Assembly (NCBI RefSeq): GCF_015706575.1 | Contig: NW_024037058.1 | Span: forward strand, 6,821,806 to 6,885,805 | Reading direction: 5' to 3' | From: Patiria miniata | Taxonomy: Eukaryota > Echinodermata > Asteroidea > Valvatida > Asterinidae | DNA length: 64,000 nucleotides | Part shown: one piece after another, positions 32,832 through 45,305 of the stretch | How positions within the stretch are numbered: the first letter of the stretch is position 1 | Layout: every line of letters begins with the position of its first letter | Program-made: the position numbers and the translations under genes | The notes under the pieces: model-generated | Database searches by the model: none | What the model was told of the DNA's origin: nothing | What the model saw: the letters and a program-made list of their open reading frames with translations, nothing else

Positions 32832-33519
32832 ATTGGTTTGCCAAATGCTGATAGACCAAGTAGTCTAAATGAAGCAATGAGCATTTCCTTCAATTGAAGA
32901 GCATCTCTCCAAGAGAAGGCAGCTTCCATGACAACAATGACATTTCAGCAAAGATCCAAAGTCTGTTATTTTGCCGATCAGCATCTGGTACTGTCTAAAG
33001 GTACCAGTAGTACTAGAGTTAAGCTTCTAGAGGGCACCTGGGGGTTCAACAATTATTTTTTTGAGGGATGAACAGAAGGTAACATGTGCAATTGTTAAAA
33101 GTGTTGGGGTGGGGGACCACACACATGTGCCCCATATTTATGCCACTGAAAGGTACACAGCAACATGGAATTCTAATTGGTTTGCCAAATGCTGATAGAC
33201 CAAGTAGTCTAAATGAAGCAATGAGCATTTCCTTCAATTGAAGAGCATCTCTCCAAGAGAAGGCAGCTTCCATGACAACAATGACATTTCAGCAAAGATC
33301 CAAAGTCTGTTATTTTGCCGATCAGCATCTGGTACTGTCTAAAGGTACCAGTAGTACTAGAGTTAAGCTTCTAGAGGGCACCTGGGGGTTCAACAATTAT
33401 TTTTTTGAGGGATGAACAGAAGGTAACATGTGCAATTGTTAAAAGTGTTGGGGTGGGGGACCACACACATGTGCCCCATATTTATGCCACTGAAAGGTAC
33501 ACAGCAACATGGAATTCTA
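32832..33519. repeat. Perfect 344-base tandem duplication
   Basis: The units 32,832-33,175 and 33,176-33,519 appear identical by eye, so they are either very recent or an assembly artefact. Each includes the end of the TRIM 3' flank and the small hAT-like element. Confidence 0.85.
33005..33148. mobile_element. 144-base hAT-like MITE
   Basis: Bounded by the exact 8-base duplication AAAGGTAC (32,997-33,004 and 33,149-33,156). The right end is TTATGCCACTG and the left end a decayed CAGTAGTACTAGAG. It is duplicated at 33,349-33,492 by the tandem repeat, and related copies lie near 57,505-57,660 (complete, internally different) and 21,99x-22,045 (right part). Confidence 0.75.
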
Positions 33520-34217
33520 ATATCACCTCAGGTTTAACAGTCCCTTAATATTTACAACTGACACTAGTTACAAAAAAAAAGGTTTGAATGGTATCAACCC
33601 CCTTTAATTGCCTAATGTTGCTGTCCACTCTTTTTTTAATAAATTGAAATACAAAATTGTTTTGTAGGAATGAAGCCTTAACACTAGTCTGAGTATCACC
33701 CGTTGTATCACCCTCTCTGTCTATGGCCCAACGTCTGATATATCTACGCATGCAAATGTATGCAACCCCGCGCGCCAGCCATGATCGACATGACATCAAT
33801 TCATACCGAAATCTGGACTAAGCTGTTTATTGGTCAATTTTGATGCCATGTTTTTGTAATACAACAGCGAACATAGCGATCCAATAAAAACCGACCTTGG
33901 ATTTCTAAACTGTTAGCATGGGAGAAACGCTCATTGTGGGCAAGACGTTATGGTGCAAGAGAGCATTGTCATTACACGCGTTATTTAAATATTATGTGAT
34001 GATAATTCAAAGTCACAGGAAGTTTGCACATTACATTATCATTACAGGCCGCTTGATACTGGCTATTTTTGCAAACACAATTCAAAACATAAAAGTGTAA
34101 TAGATGTTGTGTCTAAGTTTTACTAGATGTACATGACAACGGGTTACCAAAGAATCGATATACAAGGCACCCGCTGAATTATTTGAAAGTTTACTAACTT
34201 CTACACAATGAACTTAC
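33520..34217. other. Duplicated spacer before PTP-like exon C
   Basis: Homologous to 22,080-22,560 and 57,690-58,200. No gene recognised. Confidence 0.5.
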
Positions 34218-34314
34218 CTGTACATGGAAGTACATTGGGGAATCTGTTCTTGTTTTTGCAGACAGGTTTCTTGGCTTCCTCACAGTTGACTGCCACTGAC
34301 ATTTCATATAGCAC
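34218..34314 (-). other. PTP-like exon, copy C
   Basis: 97 open bases on the minus strand between acceptor ATGTAG and donor ACAG|GTAAGT. It encodes the same peptide as copy B with an Asn-to-Tyr change near the start (VLYEMSV). The frame is intact, unlike copy A, which shares the same acceptor variant. Confidence 0.5.
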
Positions 34315-34795
34315 CTACATTTCAAAGTGAACAAATTGACAGACGACACACATTACATTGATTTTTTTCTCTCGAGCTTGGACTTAAATTACGAATCAAG
34401 TTATCTTTGGCTGACTTAATCGCTTGCATATTCATCTTCAGCAAGTGCATGGACAACATATCCATGTAACAGTATGGTACAAATATAGAACTGAGTCTGT
34501 GACTCAGACTTGAGTTTGACTTGAGTTGCAAATTCTCAGACTTAACTTCAAGTTACAATGGATGATGACTCAAACTTGGCTCTCATGACTCAACTCATGA
34601 CTCAGACTAGACATCGGGGACATGTCACTGGTGAGTCACATTTCACTGACTCAACAAAACATTTTTGGCAAAACAATCTGGTATTACATTTAGCTATTGT
34701 TGATCGATTGCAAAATTTGGTTTGTTGTCAGTAACAATTGGTTGAAATAAATCCCTTGTATTCTGATACATTCTGCTTTGCAGATACGAAAATGG

Positions 34796-36418
34796 GAAGA
34801 TCTGATAACCTCACTTGAAGTTCTATAGACTACAGACATTCATGAATTTTTTTTTAGACTTTTTAAGTTGTGAGTTCTTGAAATATCACTGAGCCAAACT
34901 TTTACCTCAGAGTCAGCTTGAATTCCTCCACAGGGTCTTGCTTATCCATCTGTTTTTGCAGTGTGGTAATGGTGTTCAGTATTGACTGACCCAATAAGCA
35001 CCAACCTTAGCCGGTCTGGTTAGCGTCATGTGTCGCATCTCGGCGTCGCTGACCACGCGGTCTTGGTCCTTCTAGAGGGGATGTTAGTGTCGGAACCCCA
35101 GGAGCTGGAATCATCGTCATTACTTTTGGGGACATAGGCCTGGCCTGGGGGAAAGGATAAAACGTCCAATACAATACTGTAAATAATAGTGGTCATCTGT
35201 GTTTATTTTTGTATTGAGCATTTTCAAAATATTATAAAATACCTTATTTTATAAAAACAAGTCTTTGGTTTCTGGTATGGAGCTTGCCCCAAAAGTGGTG
35301 CTGCAATGTGGCTGTTTTTCCACTTTTTTTCTTCTTCAAATGTCGGCTGACGACTGCAAATGGTGCCCGACTAAATTTAGTGCAAAACATAAAGGAGCCT
35401 AGAGAGGCCACATCAAGCTTAAATACTCGATCTTAACCCCATCTAAAACATGTAAAAATTGTGCAGCAGCAGGATTCCAGTCAAACCAGTGAGTTTGGTG
35501 GTTTTAAGACATCATCTTACATGGAAAAAAAACTTTTTAATTTTGCCGACGCGCATGGCTACGGCGACGCGCACGCAGACCAGAAACCGGAGCTTTATTT
35601 TTGGCCTTAGTGAAGACAGTCTAAAACGTCCTCTCAAATCATGGCACCTGGTGTGCTGTCATTTTTAAGAAGAGTGGTATTTTTTTAACAGTTTAAACAC
35701 TGGTTGGCTGACCAGCAATGGGAAAAACTGTTGTTTTTTTTAAGTTTTTTTTTAAAAACTTCCCCCAATTCACCATATTTAGTTAGTCCGAATTTTGTAA
35801 TTTGCAATCAATTACACATCTATGAACGGGTAGAAGCCAGCTAGACTGGTTCCTTGACCTCATACAATTCCCTGACATCTATAATTTGCTCCGTTTTATC
35901 TTAAGTGGGGTCAAGAAACCAGAATACAGGAACATGATTGTTTTTCTTGGTTTTTCCAGCATCTACGAAAACAAAACTTCAAACAAGACAGTGTAACAAT
36001 ATTTGCTATAAATACTAAACCCCAAATCCATCGTTTCTGAAAATTACAGGAAAGCAAATGTTGTGTATTCTTTGCAACACAAACATTCGATGATGTTTCC
36101 ATAACATGAAAATTTCATTGGTGTTTTTATAGAGTGAACCTTTATCTACCATAACATAGTTATTCCACTAAATTCTTGCAAGAAACTTCACAGACTTTTA
36201 TCACTGTGTCGTGAAAATGTATACCTTAAAACGTAACATCTGTAATGGTTGTTCACAGCAGTGAACTCAACATATGTTGAAATGGATCTTCGTGTAATTT
36301 TATAGTTGGTTTAATTTGCATGTTTTCCTGAAATTGTAAACTGATATTGTGAAACAGAAAGTTGCTCGATATAGTCAATGACTGGGCAAATCCCACTCTG
36401 GTTTTAATCTGAGGCCTG
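34796..36418. other. 1.6 kb block present only in X copy 2
   Basis: No terminal inverted repeats or target duplication are evident, so an insertion or a deletion in copy 1 are both possible. Part of it (about 35,610-36,050) resembles 40,200-40,640 and more weakly 47,020-47,190, marking a dispersed repeat family. A coding-like exon on the minus strand lies at 34,906-35,144. Confidence 0.55.
34906..35144 (-). pseudogene. Coding-like exon relic
   Basis: On the minus strand an acceptor (TTTCCCCCAG) and donor (GAG|GTAAAA) bound 239 bases. One frame reads through most of it with a single TAA and ends LQKQMDKQDPVEEFKLTLR, amphipathic and faintly like the BESS-type tail of MADF proteins that accompany Harbinger transposases. 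No firm identification; the stop argues for a relic. Confidence 0.25.
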
Positions 36419-38150
36419 ATTTTCATTGTGGATTTTGATGGAGACATTTAAATCTCTTTGGATTTGAACAGTTTAATTAATTCAAATATTGAATCAAGAA
36501 TTATTTAATCATTCTGTAGTCCAACCTAATTATTTCTTTTGCCCTTCTGTCAATTGGGTGCTTGTCTTTTGTTGTAAAGGGAAACCATATTTGAATGAAT
36601 TTTCAATACGTCACATAAAATTTGTGCTAATTTTTTACGTGAAATTTCTATTTTTGGGCAGCTGCAACCCTCTTTAAAAGGCTTTTATTTTGGAATAATT
36701 TTGTGCACAAACAAATACACAATGCAAGGAGACTCCTTCCTAGCATTTACATTATTGATCGCGATAGGGACAGCTAGGAACCAGTTAAACATACGAGGAG
36801 CTAATCATGGTCTGATGGCAAATCATTCATAATTTATTGGGTAATTTTTCCAAAACTGAATGTTGGGGGAGAAATTTTCTCCATTTGATGTATCATTTAG
36901 AGTAAATAAAAAAAGAGAAATTCCCAAAAAGATTTGTTTCCTTGGTAAAATCTTTGATTTCAAGGTAAAACTCGAAAAGAGCACTCATTTAATGATGAGT
37001 TTCACAAGATCACTTTCAGACCCTAATCTTAGACTTGAGCTGAAAGTTATTTGACAACAAAGTTGCAATTCTTAAGAAGTACTGTACTCATGTCAAGTCT
37101 CCCCTTTTTTGTAGATATATTGTCTATTTTTAGTGTCTCGAACTAGACAAGTGATGACATAAAGAAATATTCACATGAAAATAGCCCAACCAGCCTTAAT
37201 TTATATTTGAAGGCTCCTTGCCCTCGGAATTTAAAAAAAAGATTTCTTTTCCTGACAAATCCCAATTCTGTCTATTGCATTCTTACTCCCACCCCCTCCC
37301 CTAAAAACCCAATCCTTTTATTTTGCATCTGCAACCCTCCTAGGAAAAATTTTACTTTGGATTACTTTTGTAGCTCTCATAATAGAAAAATAAAATATAC
37401 ATTCTTCCATGCTCTCATGAACCGGAATCACCATTGGGCAACAAATGATTGAAACATATAATATATAATTAATAACAAAATGAGCCAAGTTTTGAGGGCA
37501 GTGGTTTATTCAAAAGTGAACAAAAAAAAATGCTGTACATTTTTTTTTCAGGCTGAAATATGAAAATCACCAGGGCTGTTTAATCCCAAAATAGCATCGG
37601 TGACTTCTGATTCCATTTTTGTGGGCTGGGGCACCAGGGTCATGGAAACTCTGGCTGCTATTTCTAAACAGGAAACCTGCATCGGATGTGAGCAGAAAGT
37701 ATCCGGTACAGTACATGTATACACGGACTCCAATAGCTTCTTAAAATAGAACTGGGAATTTACGCACTATGTGCAATCATATGCATTCATGAACAAGTAC
37801 AGTGTATTGTATACACATCAAACGTTGTAAACTGTCTATGTTGCGCGCCATCTTCCAGAAGGATAGTTTCAAATTTTCTTCTAAAACTAACAAAAAGACT
37901 TCAATTCAGGTAAGATACTTGATGTTGTACTGTGGTTGTGCCCATATTACATGGCATTTGTCAAGAATCTTGGAATAATTGCCAGTACCGGTATGTGCAG
38001 CATTGGTCTTACAAGAGGGAGTAGTCAATGCTCAAATGCAATACTCTAGACAAAAATGCCTGTTTAGTCTACTGGCTTGAGAGGACTAAACATATCCTTG
38101 ATCCTACATTTGAACATCAAATAAAAGTTTAACAGTTGAACAAAGAACTT

Positions 38151-38958
38151 GACCCTGTGGCTTCTTTCTGTTTACTATTCTGATAAACCTGTCTGTCAAA
38201 TTGTTAACATTAACAGCCTATAGACCTTTGGATCTGTTAGATGTAGAAAACAGTCGCATGCTGTGTTTGATTTTACTTGTGCAGCACGTACCAAAACACT
38301 ACACAAGTGGAATCCGGGGACTGCAAATGACTGTACTCAACATCATGTGACATGGTCTGTGTTGATACAGAGGGGCGTATACATACAGTAGATCGCCATC
38401 TTTGTTCATTTCAACCATTGCCGTAAGTGACATCAGAATGGGCAGATAGCAATGGCTCATTCGGTAAGATTTTTTATTTAGTGGGTCTACCTATAAGTCT
38501 GTCTGTCTATACATTTGATATAAATCAACAGCATCACATTATCTCATATACAGTACATGTACATGTTAACTCAGCATTTGCCAATTACAAGTGTATACGT
38601 ATTTACTGGAAATTCAGGTGGATCCGTCAAACCTGTTAGAATACAGACATGTGGAATCCATGAAACTCCTTATATTCATGACAGAAATAAGTGACATGCA
38701 TTGTTTGTACTTACATGTAGTCTCTTACAAACAAGTGTTAGACCTTTAAGAAGATTTGGCACAGGTATAGCTGAGTAAATTACAAAAAAATAATAATATA
38801 ACCAAAAATCAAAACGATGGAAGGCAAGTCTTTTTTTCTGAAGTTAGTGCACTTTTCTTACAGAAAAGTGGACTTTATTGACAAGTCTTCAATTGAAATA
38901 TTGGCCAGTTTAAGTACTTGAAATATATTTTTTTTTCCGGTGCAGGCAATATTGGGTT
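38151..38958. other. Intergenic, nothing assignable
   Basis: Unique relative to the rest of the window. No credible gene. Confidence 0.5.
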
Positions 38959-39417
38959 GCAGAAACTCCGACGATCATGAAGTGTAGGGCCCCTGTTTTG
39001 TTTTGATCAAATTAGAGTCAAGAATGTGTTATAGCTCAAAAATCACATTTACAATCAAAAGCAGTCTTTTCTCAATTCTAATGACACCCGTTTTGCAATT
39101 TTGAACAGTTTCTTGGGGTAGAAATCACGATTTTCCTGCGTGGTTTATGCCTTGCGATTCAGCGCGCTGTGCGTACTCACGGTACTTCGCGCGGTGATCG
39201 CCATCATTATTTTTGGGGCATGTGTTGTTGTTGCACTTTCATCGTCATTTCACCCCCAAATTTCACTAAAAAAATCAAAATCCTGTCCTTAATCTATGAC
39301 ATTCCTGTTCATTGAGAAATGTTGCCAACTAGTTTGGTAGGTCCAATAATTTTAAAGTGGATTTTGTTCCCTTGCAGGAACCAGGCCCTACACTTTACGA
39401 TCGCCGTAACTCCTGCC
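38959..39417. mobile_element. Fold-back/MITE-like element
   Basis: The two ends form an imperfect inverted repeat of about 30 bases; both carry a GATCxTxAAGTGTAGGGCC core (38,973-38,991 and the complement at 39,384-39,402). No ORF. The inner part has a GC-rich CAGCGCGCTGTGCG stretch. Exact ends and target duplication were not resolved. Confidence 0.6.
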
Positions 39418-39443
39418 CACCTTGACTCAAACCACCCAACTGA

Positions 39444-39525
39444 CCCAGGCAAGCTCAGAGGTGGAGTGATAAGACGACTGCATTACTAAACAGGGGGTTC
39501 TGGGTTCGAGCCCCACCAGAGTAAC
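39444..39525 (+). pseudogene. tRNA-like sequence
   Basis: AAGCTCAGAGG (39,451) resembles a pol III A box and GGGTTCGAGCCC (39,502-39,513) a B box, at tRNA spacing. Acceptor-stem pairing is not convincing. A tRNA pseudogene or SINE head is more likely than a functional tRNA. Confidence 0.4.
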
Positions 39526-40199
39526 AGTAAGACTTACCTTTCGTATACAAGTGCCCTTTTTACACCAGCATTTACCACCCCCCCCTATTTTGTAAAAGAT
39601 TTTTTTTTTTAAATATGTGCCCTTTTTTTTAAACCAGTGCCCTTTTTGTTACCAGCAGCCTTTTACGAGTGCCCTTTTTGAAATTTCACGCAACCATCAG
39701 CGATCGTGCCGTCCTGACAATTGCCACATATTATCCATGATCGTCTGGTTTGCACAGTGCCCTCATAGGAAGATGGTACTAGCCCCCACTCCCAATTTTT
39801 AAATTTACCAAGTTTTTACAGTGAGTGCTCTTTTCATGAACTTTTTACAACACCAAGTATACAATGTTTATTAAAATTACGTCAGTGAGGGCAAAACCCA
39901 GTATTAGAAAAAAATATTCTTTTTTTGTGAACTGTTTCATTCAGACCTGAAGCCACATCCTCATTAAGTCAATGAAATGTCATTCTTCGTCAGGTGAACT
40001 CACAAACTATTTATATTAAAAACTGTGGCAAAAGGCATTTTTTGTCAAAGTGGAAAACCTTTCACTTGTGACCTACTTTTGTTTGACTTGTTATGAATTT
40101 TATTATAATTTACCTTAGGCGTAAAAAATGTCCCATAACAGCTGAAACGAATTCTTTAATGTTGCATTTGTCAGGACAAAATATATAATTATGCTCTTA
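39526..40199. other. Intergenic, nothing assignable
   Basis: T-rich and low complexity, with 'gtgcccttttt' repeated several times at 39,550-39,685. No gene seen. Confidence 0.4.
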
Positions 40200-40640
40200 C
40201 ATTAAAGGGAATATACAACATTTGCAAACATCAAAAAACAAAACTACCAAATTATTATGAAATACCTTACTGCACTGCTAGTGAATGACACTCTAAAGAA
40301 TCCTGTAAAATCATGGCACGTGCTGACATTTTCAAGAAAAGTGGTATTTTTGTATCGATTTCCAATGCTGGTCGACTGACCAGCATTGGACAAAACTGAC
40401 TTTTTTCAAACCCCTAATTTAACAGATTTAGTTTGCAATCAATTACACTCCTATGAATGGGTACAAACAAGCTAGACTGGTTCCCTGATCTAATTCCCTG
40501 ACGTCTATAAATTGCTCCATTTCATCATTTTGGGTCGGGGAACTAGTCAACAAGAACAGGATTGTTTTTTTTTTTGGTTTTTCTAGTATCTACGAACACA
40601 AAACTTAAAAAAAGTCAACATAACAATATTTGCTACAAAA
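40200..40640. repeat. Dispersed repeat upstream of TRIM-4
   Basis: Resembles 35,610-36,050 and, in its first 200 bases, 47,020-47,190 (AAAGG.AATAT... and ATGAAATACCT). The third copy follows the Harbinger partner exon, so all three may derive from the non-coding tail of one transposon family. It replaces the exon-1 region expected upstream of a TRIM copy. Confidence 0.55.
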
Positions 40641-40958
40641 TACTAACCACCAAATACATCAATTTCTGAATATTACAGCAGAAACAATTCCCTTTAACAA
40701 GGTAACCATATATTGTACATTTGCTGCAACTGATTGCTATTTTCTTTTGAACAAAACTAAACAACAGCAGTTTTAAAACAAGCATATAGCATGTGAATAG
40801 ACCTTCAATTTGTGAATAATGTACTTGACAAAAAGTTTTCAACTTTACATCTGACCTAATACAACCATATCATCATTTGAAGTTTGAATACATGTAATTC
40901 CAAACCTTTTATTTGCAGGTTAAACGTCCATCCTATCACACAAAGCCCAACAGTGAGG

Positions 40959-43003
40959 ATGGCATCTAATGTTACAGCCCAATTAGTGTTGGAGAAGATT
41001 AGTGTGGATCATCTGGAATGCTCCATCTGCACCAACCGTTTCAGGCAACCCAAACTGCTGGACTGTTTGCATAGTTTTTGCCTCCAATGCCTCCAAGAGC
41101 TCAGACAGAGCCAAGATCCTAGTGGTACAAAGCTGACATGTCCTCTGTGCAGACATGAAACCATGTTGAAAGGGTCTGGGGTTGCTGATCTCCCTAATAA
41201 CTTTGCATTTAGTGCCCTGGAGGAGGAAGTTACAATGCAGGACAAGCTGCTGGAAGGTCAAGGGTCAGTGATCAAATGTCAAGCCTGTGATGAGGAGAAT
41301 CAGGCTATTTCAAGATGCATGGATTGTGATCATTTCCTCTGTCAAGAATGTCAAAAGGCACATGGGCGTATGACTTTGATGAAATCTCATAAAATCTTCA
41401 CACTGGCTCAACTTCGTTCAGGAGAGATTGTCTACAAGAGTAAACTAAGAGAAGAAGTTCCCAAATGTGGCAAGCATCCAGATCAAAATCTCAATGTCTA
41501 CTGCAACTCATGTGAGCAAGTCATATGCACAACATGCTCTATACTCGATCATGCAAAACACTCACTCACTGGACTACCTGAGGCAGTAGAGAAATGTAAG
41601 AAGAAGGTCACAGAAATGGTCCAAAAAAGTGAGAGCAAAAAAACAGAATTGAGCACCACCATAGAAGAGACGTCCAAATCTCGCGAGGAGCTGGACACCA
41701 TGTTTGCCAAAACTCAAAAGAAAATCTCCAAAAAGGCTCAACAGGAAATTAGAAAGATCCAACAGGAGGTTGCAAAAATCCAAAAGGAAGAACTGAAATT
41801 AATGAAAGAGACAGAAAGGATTTATAAAGACAGAGTCACAACATTTGAAGCTGCTCAAGCCAATAACAGAAAAGAGGTGACCCAAACAGAGAACAAGCTG
41901 GAGGAGGTGAAACAACTCATGAATCAAGCAAGTTGCTATGAGATTCTTGAACTTCAGCAGAAGCTCTTGCATAACTTCAGTGAATTGACAGGGAAACAGC
42001 CACAGCAAGTTCATGACAAGTTGACCTTCATGGACTTTGAAGAAGGTGAGAGGTCACTTGGGAGACTCATTCTGGAGGAAGAGCCACAGGCTGCAGCAAA
42101 GCAATCACAAACACCTGGAAGATCATGTGTGAAGGAGAAATGGGAACTGAAGACTGAATTCAAGAACTTTGGATTAGCTCAAACATTTATTACACATGTT
42201 GCAGTACTCTCTAACAATAAAATACTTACACTATCTAAAACATTTCTTGGACATGCACTATTTACAGTTTCTATTCCCAATAGTCGTCAGGAACCATCTC
42301 CTATCCCACAACAGCTACAAATCAATGGCCTCACTGATGCAATGTGTATTGCAGTGAGCAAGGATGACAAGCTCCTTGCTCTAGATGGTTCAGAAGTCAA
42401 GGTCTTCAACAAGCAACATCAGCTCCTCACTCAGTTCTACAAATCAGAGTCAAGCTCCTTGCTCTAGATGGTTCAGAAGTCAAGGTCTTCAACAAGCAAC
42501 ATCAGCTCCTCACTCAGTTCTACAAATCAGAGTCAGACAGCCAACCAACATGCCTTGCAGCGGATGACAGCAATCTGACAGCAGTGGGTTACAAGGGCAA
42601 GGATGAGATATCCCTATACAACGATGGATACCTCATCAGGAGACTGCCTGCTCCAATGATTGGAGATTATCTGACAATCTACAATAACCGCCTAATTATG
42701 TACACAACAGGCTTAAACAATAGGTTGATGTGTGTAGACATCTATGGTGCCAGTGTATTTTCAGTAGACATGAAAAGTAACATGGAGGGGGTTTTGCACC
42801 CTGGTACTGTGTGCTGTGACAGCGATGGCAGTACCTATGTTGCTGTTTTCCTGACAGGTGATATTCTGCATTACAGTCCTAATGGCAAGTACATTGGACG
42901 TGTGATCCAGGGATGTGGTCATCCAGGTGGCATGACATTCACATCGGATGGTGATCTGGTAGTGGCTGCAGGAGAGTCTGTAAAGGTCTATCACCGAGTG
43001 TGA
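40959..43003 (+). pseudogene. TRIM-4, disrupted by an 83-base duplication
   Basis: An acceptor (ATTTGCAG, 40,917-40,918) and the conserved ATG open a frame with intact RING, B-boxes, two-heptad coiled coil and first blade. At 42,368-42,450 an 83-base segment is repeated directly (42,451-42,533), shifting the frame to a stop at 42,467 after 502 residues. The propeller resumes in another frame to 43,003. Every other indel visible relative to the paralogs is a multiple of three, so the lesion is recent, polymorphic or an assembly error. If real, the product would keep the ligase part and lose most of the propeller. No shared exon 1 lies upstream. Confidence 0.85.
42368..42533 (+). repeat. 83-base tandem duplication in TRIM-4
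   Basis: Two apparently identical 83-base units, both starting CAAGCTCCTTGCTC. The length is not divisible by three. Confidence 0.95.
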
Positions 43004-43021
43004 GGACAGAATGATTACACC

Positions 43022-44933
43022 AAGGGAATATGGAAAAGCAGAGGAACTTAATTTGCCTCAAAAGAAAATGAAATTAAATCAGCAACAAAGTAATATAAAG
43101 TAATCAGTGATATTCATGCATGTTTTGTTAAAACTAAAATTCTCAAGGTATCCAAAATATCCAAAACCTCCTTTCGCATCGCAACTAGAACTCAAATTGG
43201 GAAATAGGTATCTCCCCCCATAATTAGATTAGCTCTCATAACATTTATTTTCTTCAGTTGCTGATAACTGAAGGATTCTATGCACATTACTTGGTTACTG
43301 CAGAATTTCTTTGCCAATTACACATTCATGTATTTATGAAATAAATGAAACCAAGAAGATGATGAAACTCTACAAACTAATGATTACTAACTCTTTTATT
43401 AAATACTTCTCTTAAACGCAAAAAAGGGTAGTAAATGACGAGGCAAACAGCGAGCTATTTCACGCACGTCCTACCTGACCTGCCGCTAAGAGAAAAGAGG
43501 ACGCTCACGAGGCACGCATGCCACGGGGTATTATGGGTAGGGTGCCAGAGGGCGCTATTGTATATAACTCTTAGCGGAAAATACCAGCCGGTAGGGGGAA
43601 TATGCATAAGTAGTATTGCTCTACAGGTAAGTAGAGTGAAGTAGACAGCTGTTATTCACAGACAGTTAATCGTAAACATCTATTGTTATAAGTTGCCATT
43701 GCCATAAATTGTAGCACTCATCTTGGAAGTCAGGTCAAACCCATTGTACAATTGCACATAATCCACTCACAATGTATAACGCCTGTAACCAACTATCATT
43801 ACCTACCGTTTTTCATACCAAAGTTTTCCCATAAAATATATTACAACAAATGGTCTTATAAGGAGAGGGAAATAAGAGGTAGAATATTCTCAATTTGAGA
43901 ATCAAACAGTGATAGCCATCACACAAATAGAAATAGTACACTATGTACAAAGTTTGGTAATTGTCACATTTAGTTGATTTTATAACTGACCTTTTAATTC
44001 TAAAAATCATTAAAATTGCAGACTCATTTGAAATAATTTGATAACTGATTATCACTGGTTCATCAATCTTGGATAAAGGCTTTGTTAAAAAAAATGTGTC
44101 AATCCAAAGATTTTTTTTTTACTTTCCCTCTAAAGACAGCCCCAGCTTTCTTTAAGGGACAGAAAAAAAGTCAAGCTGCTGTTGATTTGAATGCAGTAAA
44201 ATTGTGTGTCAATTTATCTACATATAATCGTCGCCATTTTGACATTATGACATATCAATGACGAAGCAATTTGAGATTTTTTTGATATTCTAACTGTACA
44301 TAATTCCAAAATTTTTAGACACAAAATTATATTGTTCATTAATAAGGCTAATTACACAAAGAGGTGAATGTGTGACAACTTTTTTCTTTTCATTTTGACG
44401 AAATTGACGAATCCCTATTCGTCACTTAGTCTCATTGATTTTATACGTGTACTATATTTAAATGTATTTAGCCTGTAAAATTTGCATTTTGATAACGTGA
44501 AGAATCTGCATTCTAATTATAAATTGCATAACTTTTATACATGCACACACAATGAATCTGTGTACAAACACAATGCTACGTACCTGTGACATTTCCGTAA
44601 CATTTCTGTTTTGTTTTTATGTTTCCTAATCAAACAAGTTTTCATAAAAACGGAGACAATTTTGAGCTATTTAACTAATCGGCTATTGCATATTTTTCAA
44701 GTTTAAAGAGAAATCACTCGGAATTTCAAACGTGATTTTCTCAAAAAGTGATTTTGCACCTGTGAGCAAAGATTAGTGACTTTTTCAAAACAGTGACAAT
44801 ATAAACAAGGGTTAAAGGTAATAAACAGAAGACATTTTTGTATTAACTTGAAACCCATTCTTTAAATAAGAATTCACGTAACTTTACATTTCTGAACATG
44901 AGAACTTCTTTAGATGCAACAATGTGTTAAAAG
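43022..44933. other. Unassigned spacer after TRIM-4
   Basis: TRIM 3'-flank homology ends abruptly at about 43,022, so a breakpoint lies here. A GC-richer stretch at 43,430-43,630 contains a TATATAA, short ORFs and a good donor (CTACAG|GTAAGT, about 43,626), possibly a promoter and first exon, perhaps of the Harbinger partner gene. This is speculative. Confidence 0.35.
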
Positions 44934-45297
44934 CAGGGGTGTCAATCACTTCTCCAAAGTGGGACATACCTCGATCAGAATTAATGCGAGCGCGAAACGC
45001 GATGCCCTTACGGCGTGGGGTTCAGGGCTGCTTAAGGGCCCCCCAAAAAAAGTGATTCTAGATGCTCTGTGGTGCAATCTGAGGCAATTTCTGACCACTT
45101 CAACCAATATTTTCTTAGCAAAAAATAATAATTTAAACATCATTTTCAAGGTTGAAGTAATTGAATAAGCTATTATATTCTGAGCTAAAGGCGTGGGGTT
45201 CGGGGCCCGCTTAAGGCCCCCGAAAATTGTGGATTCTTTTTTAGCAAAAGATACATTGTAGTACATTATAGGGCCCTGTAAAAGATTGACACCCATG
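44934..45297. mobile_element. hAT-like MITE, 364 bases
   Basis: Exact 8-base target duplication GTTAAAAG (44,926-44,933 and 45,298-45,305). The ends CAGGGGTGTCAATC and GATTGACACCCATG are inverted repeats with one mismatch. The interior matches the 31,934 element in the opposite orientation. No ORF. Confidence 0.9.
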
Positions 45298-45305
45298 GTT
45301 AAAAG

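Larger units (their letters stand above)
34390..38150. repeat. Segment X, copy 2 (interrupted)
   Basis: Matches 11,085-13,140 in two parts, 34,390-34,795 and 36,419-38,150, separated by 1.62 kb absent from copy 1. It has an extra AT-rich block of roughly 100 bases near 37,450-37,550. It also holds the uninterrupted site for the Penelope-like insertion. Confidence 0.75.
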
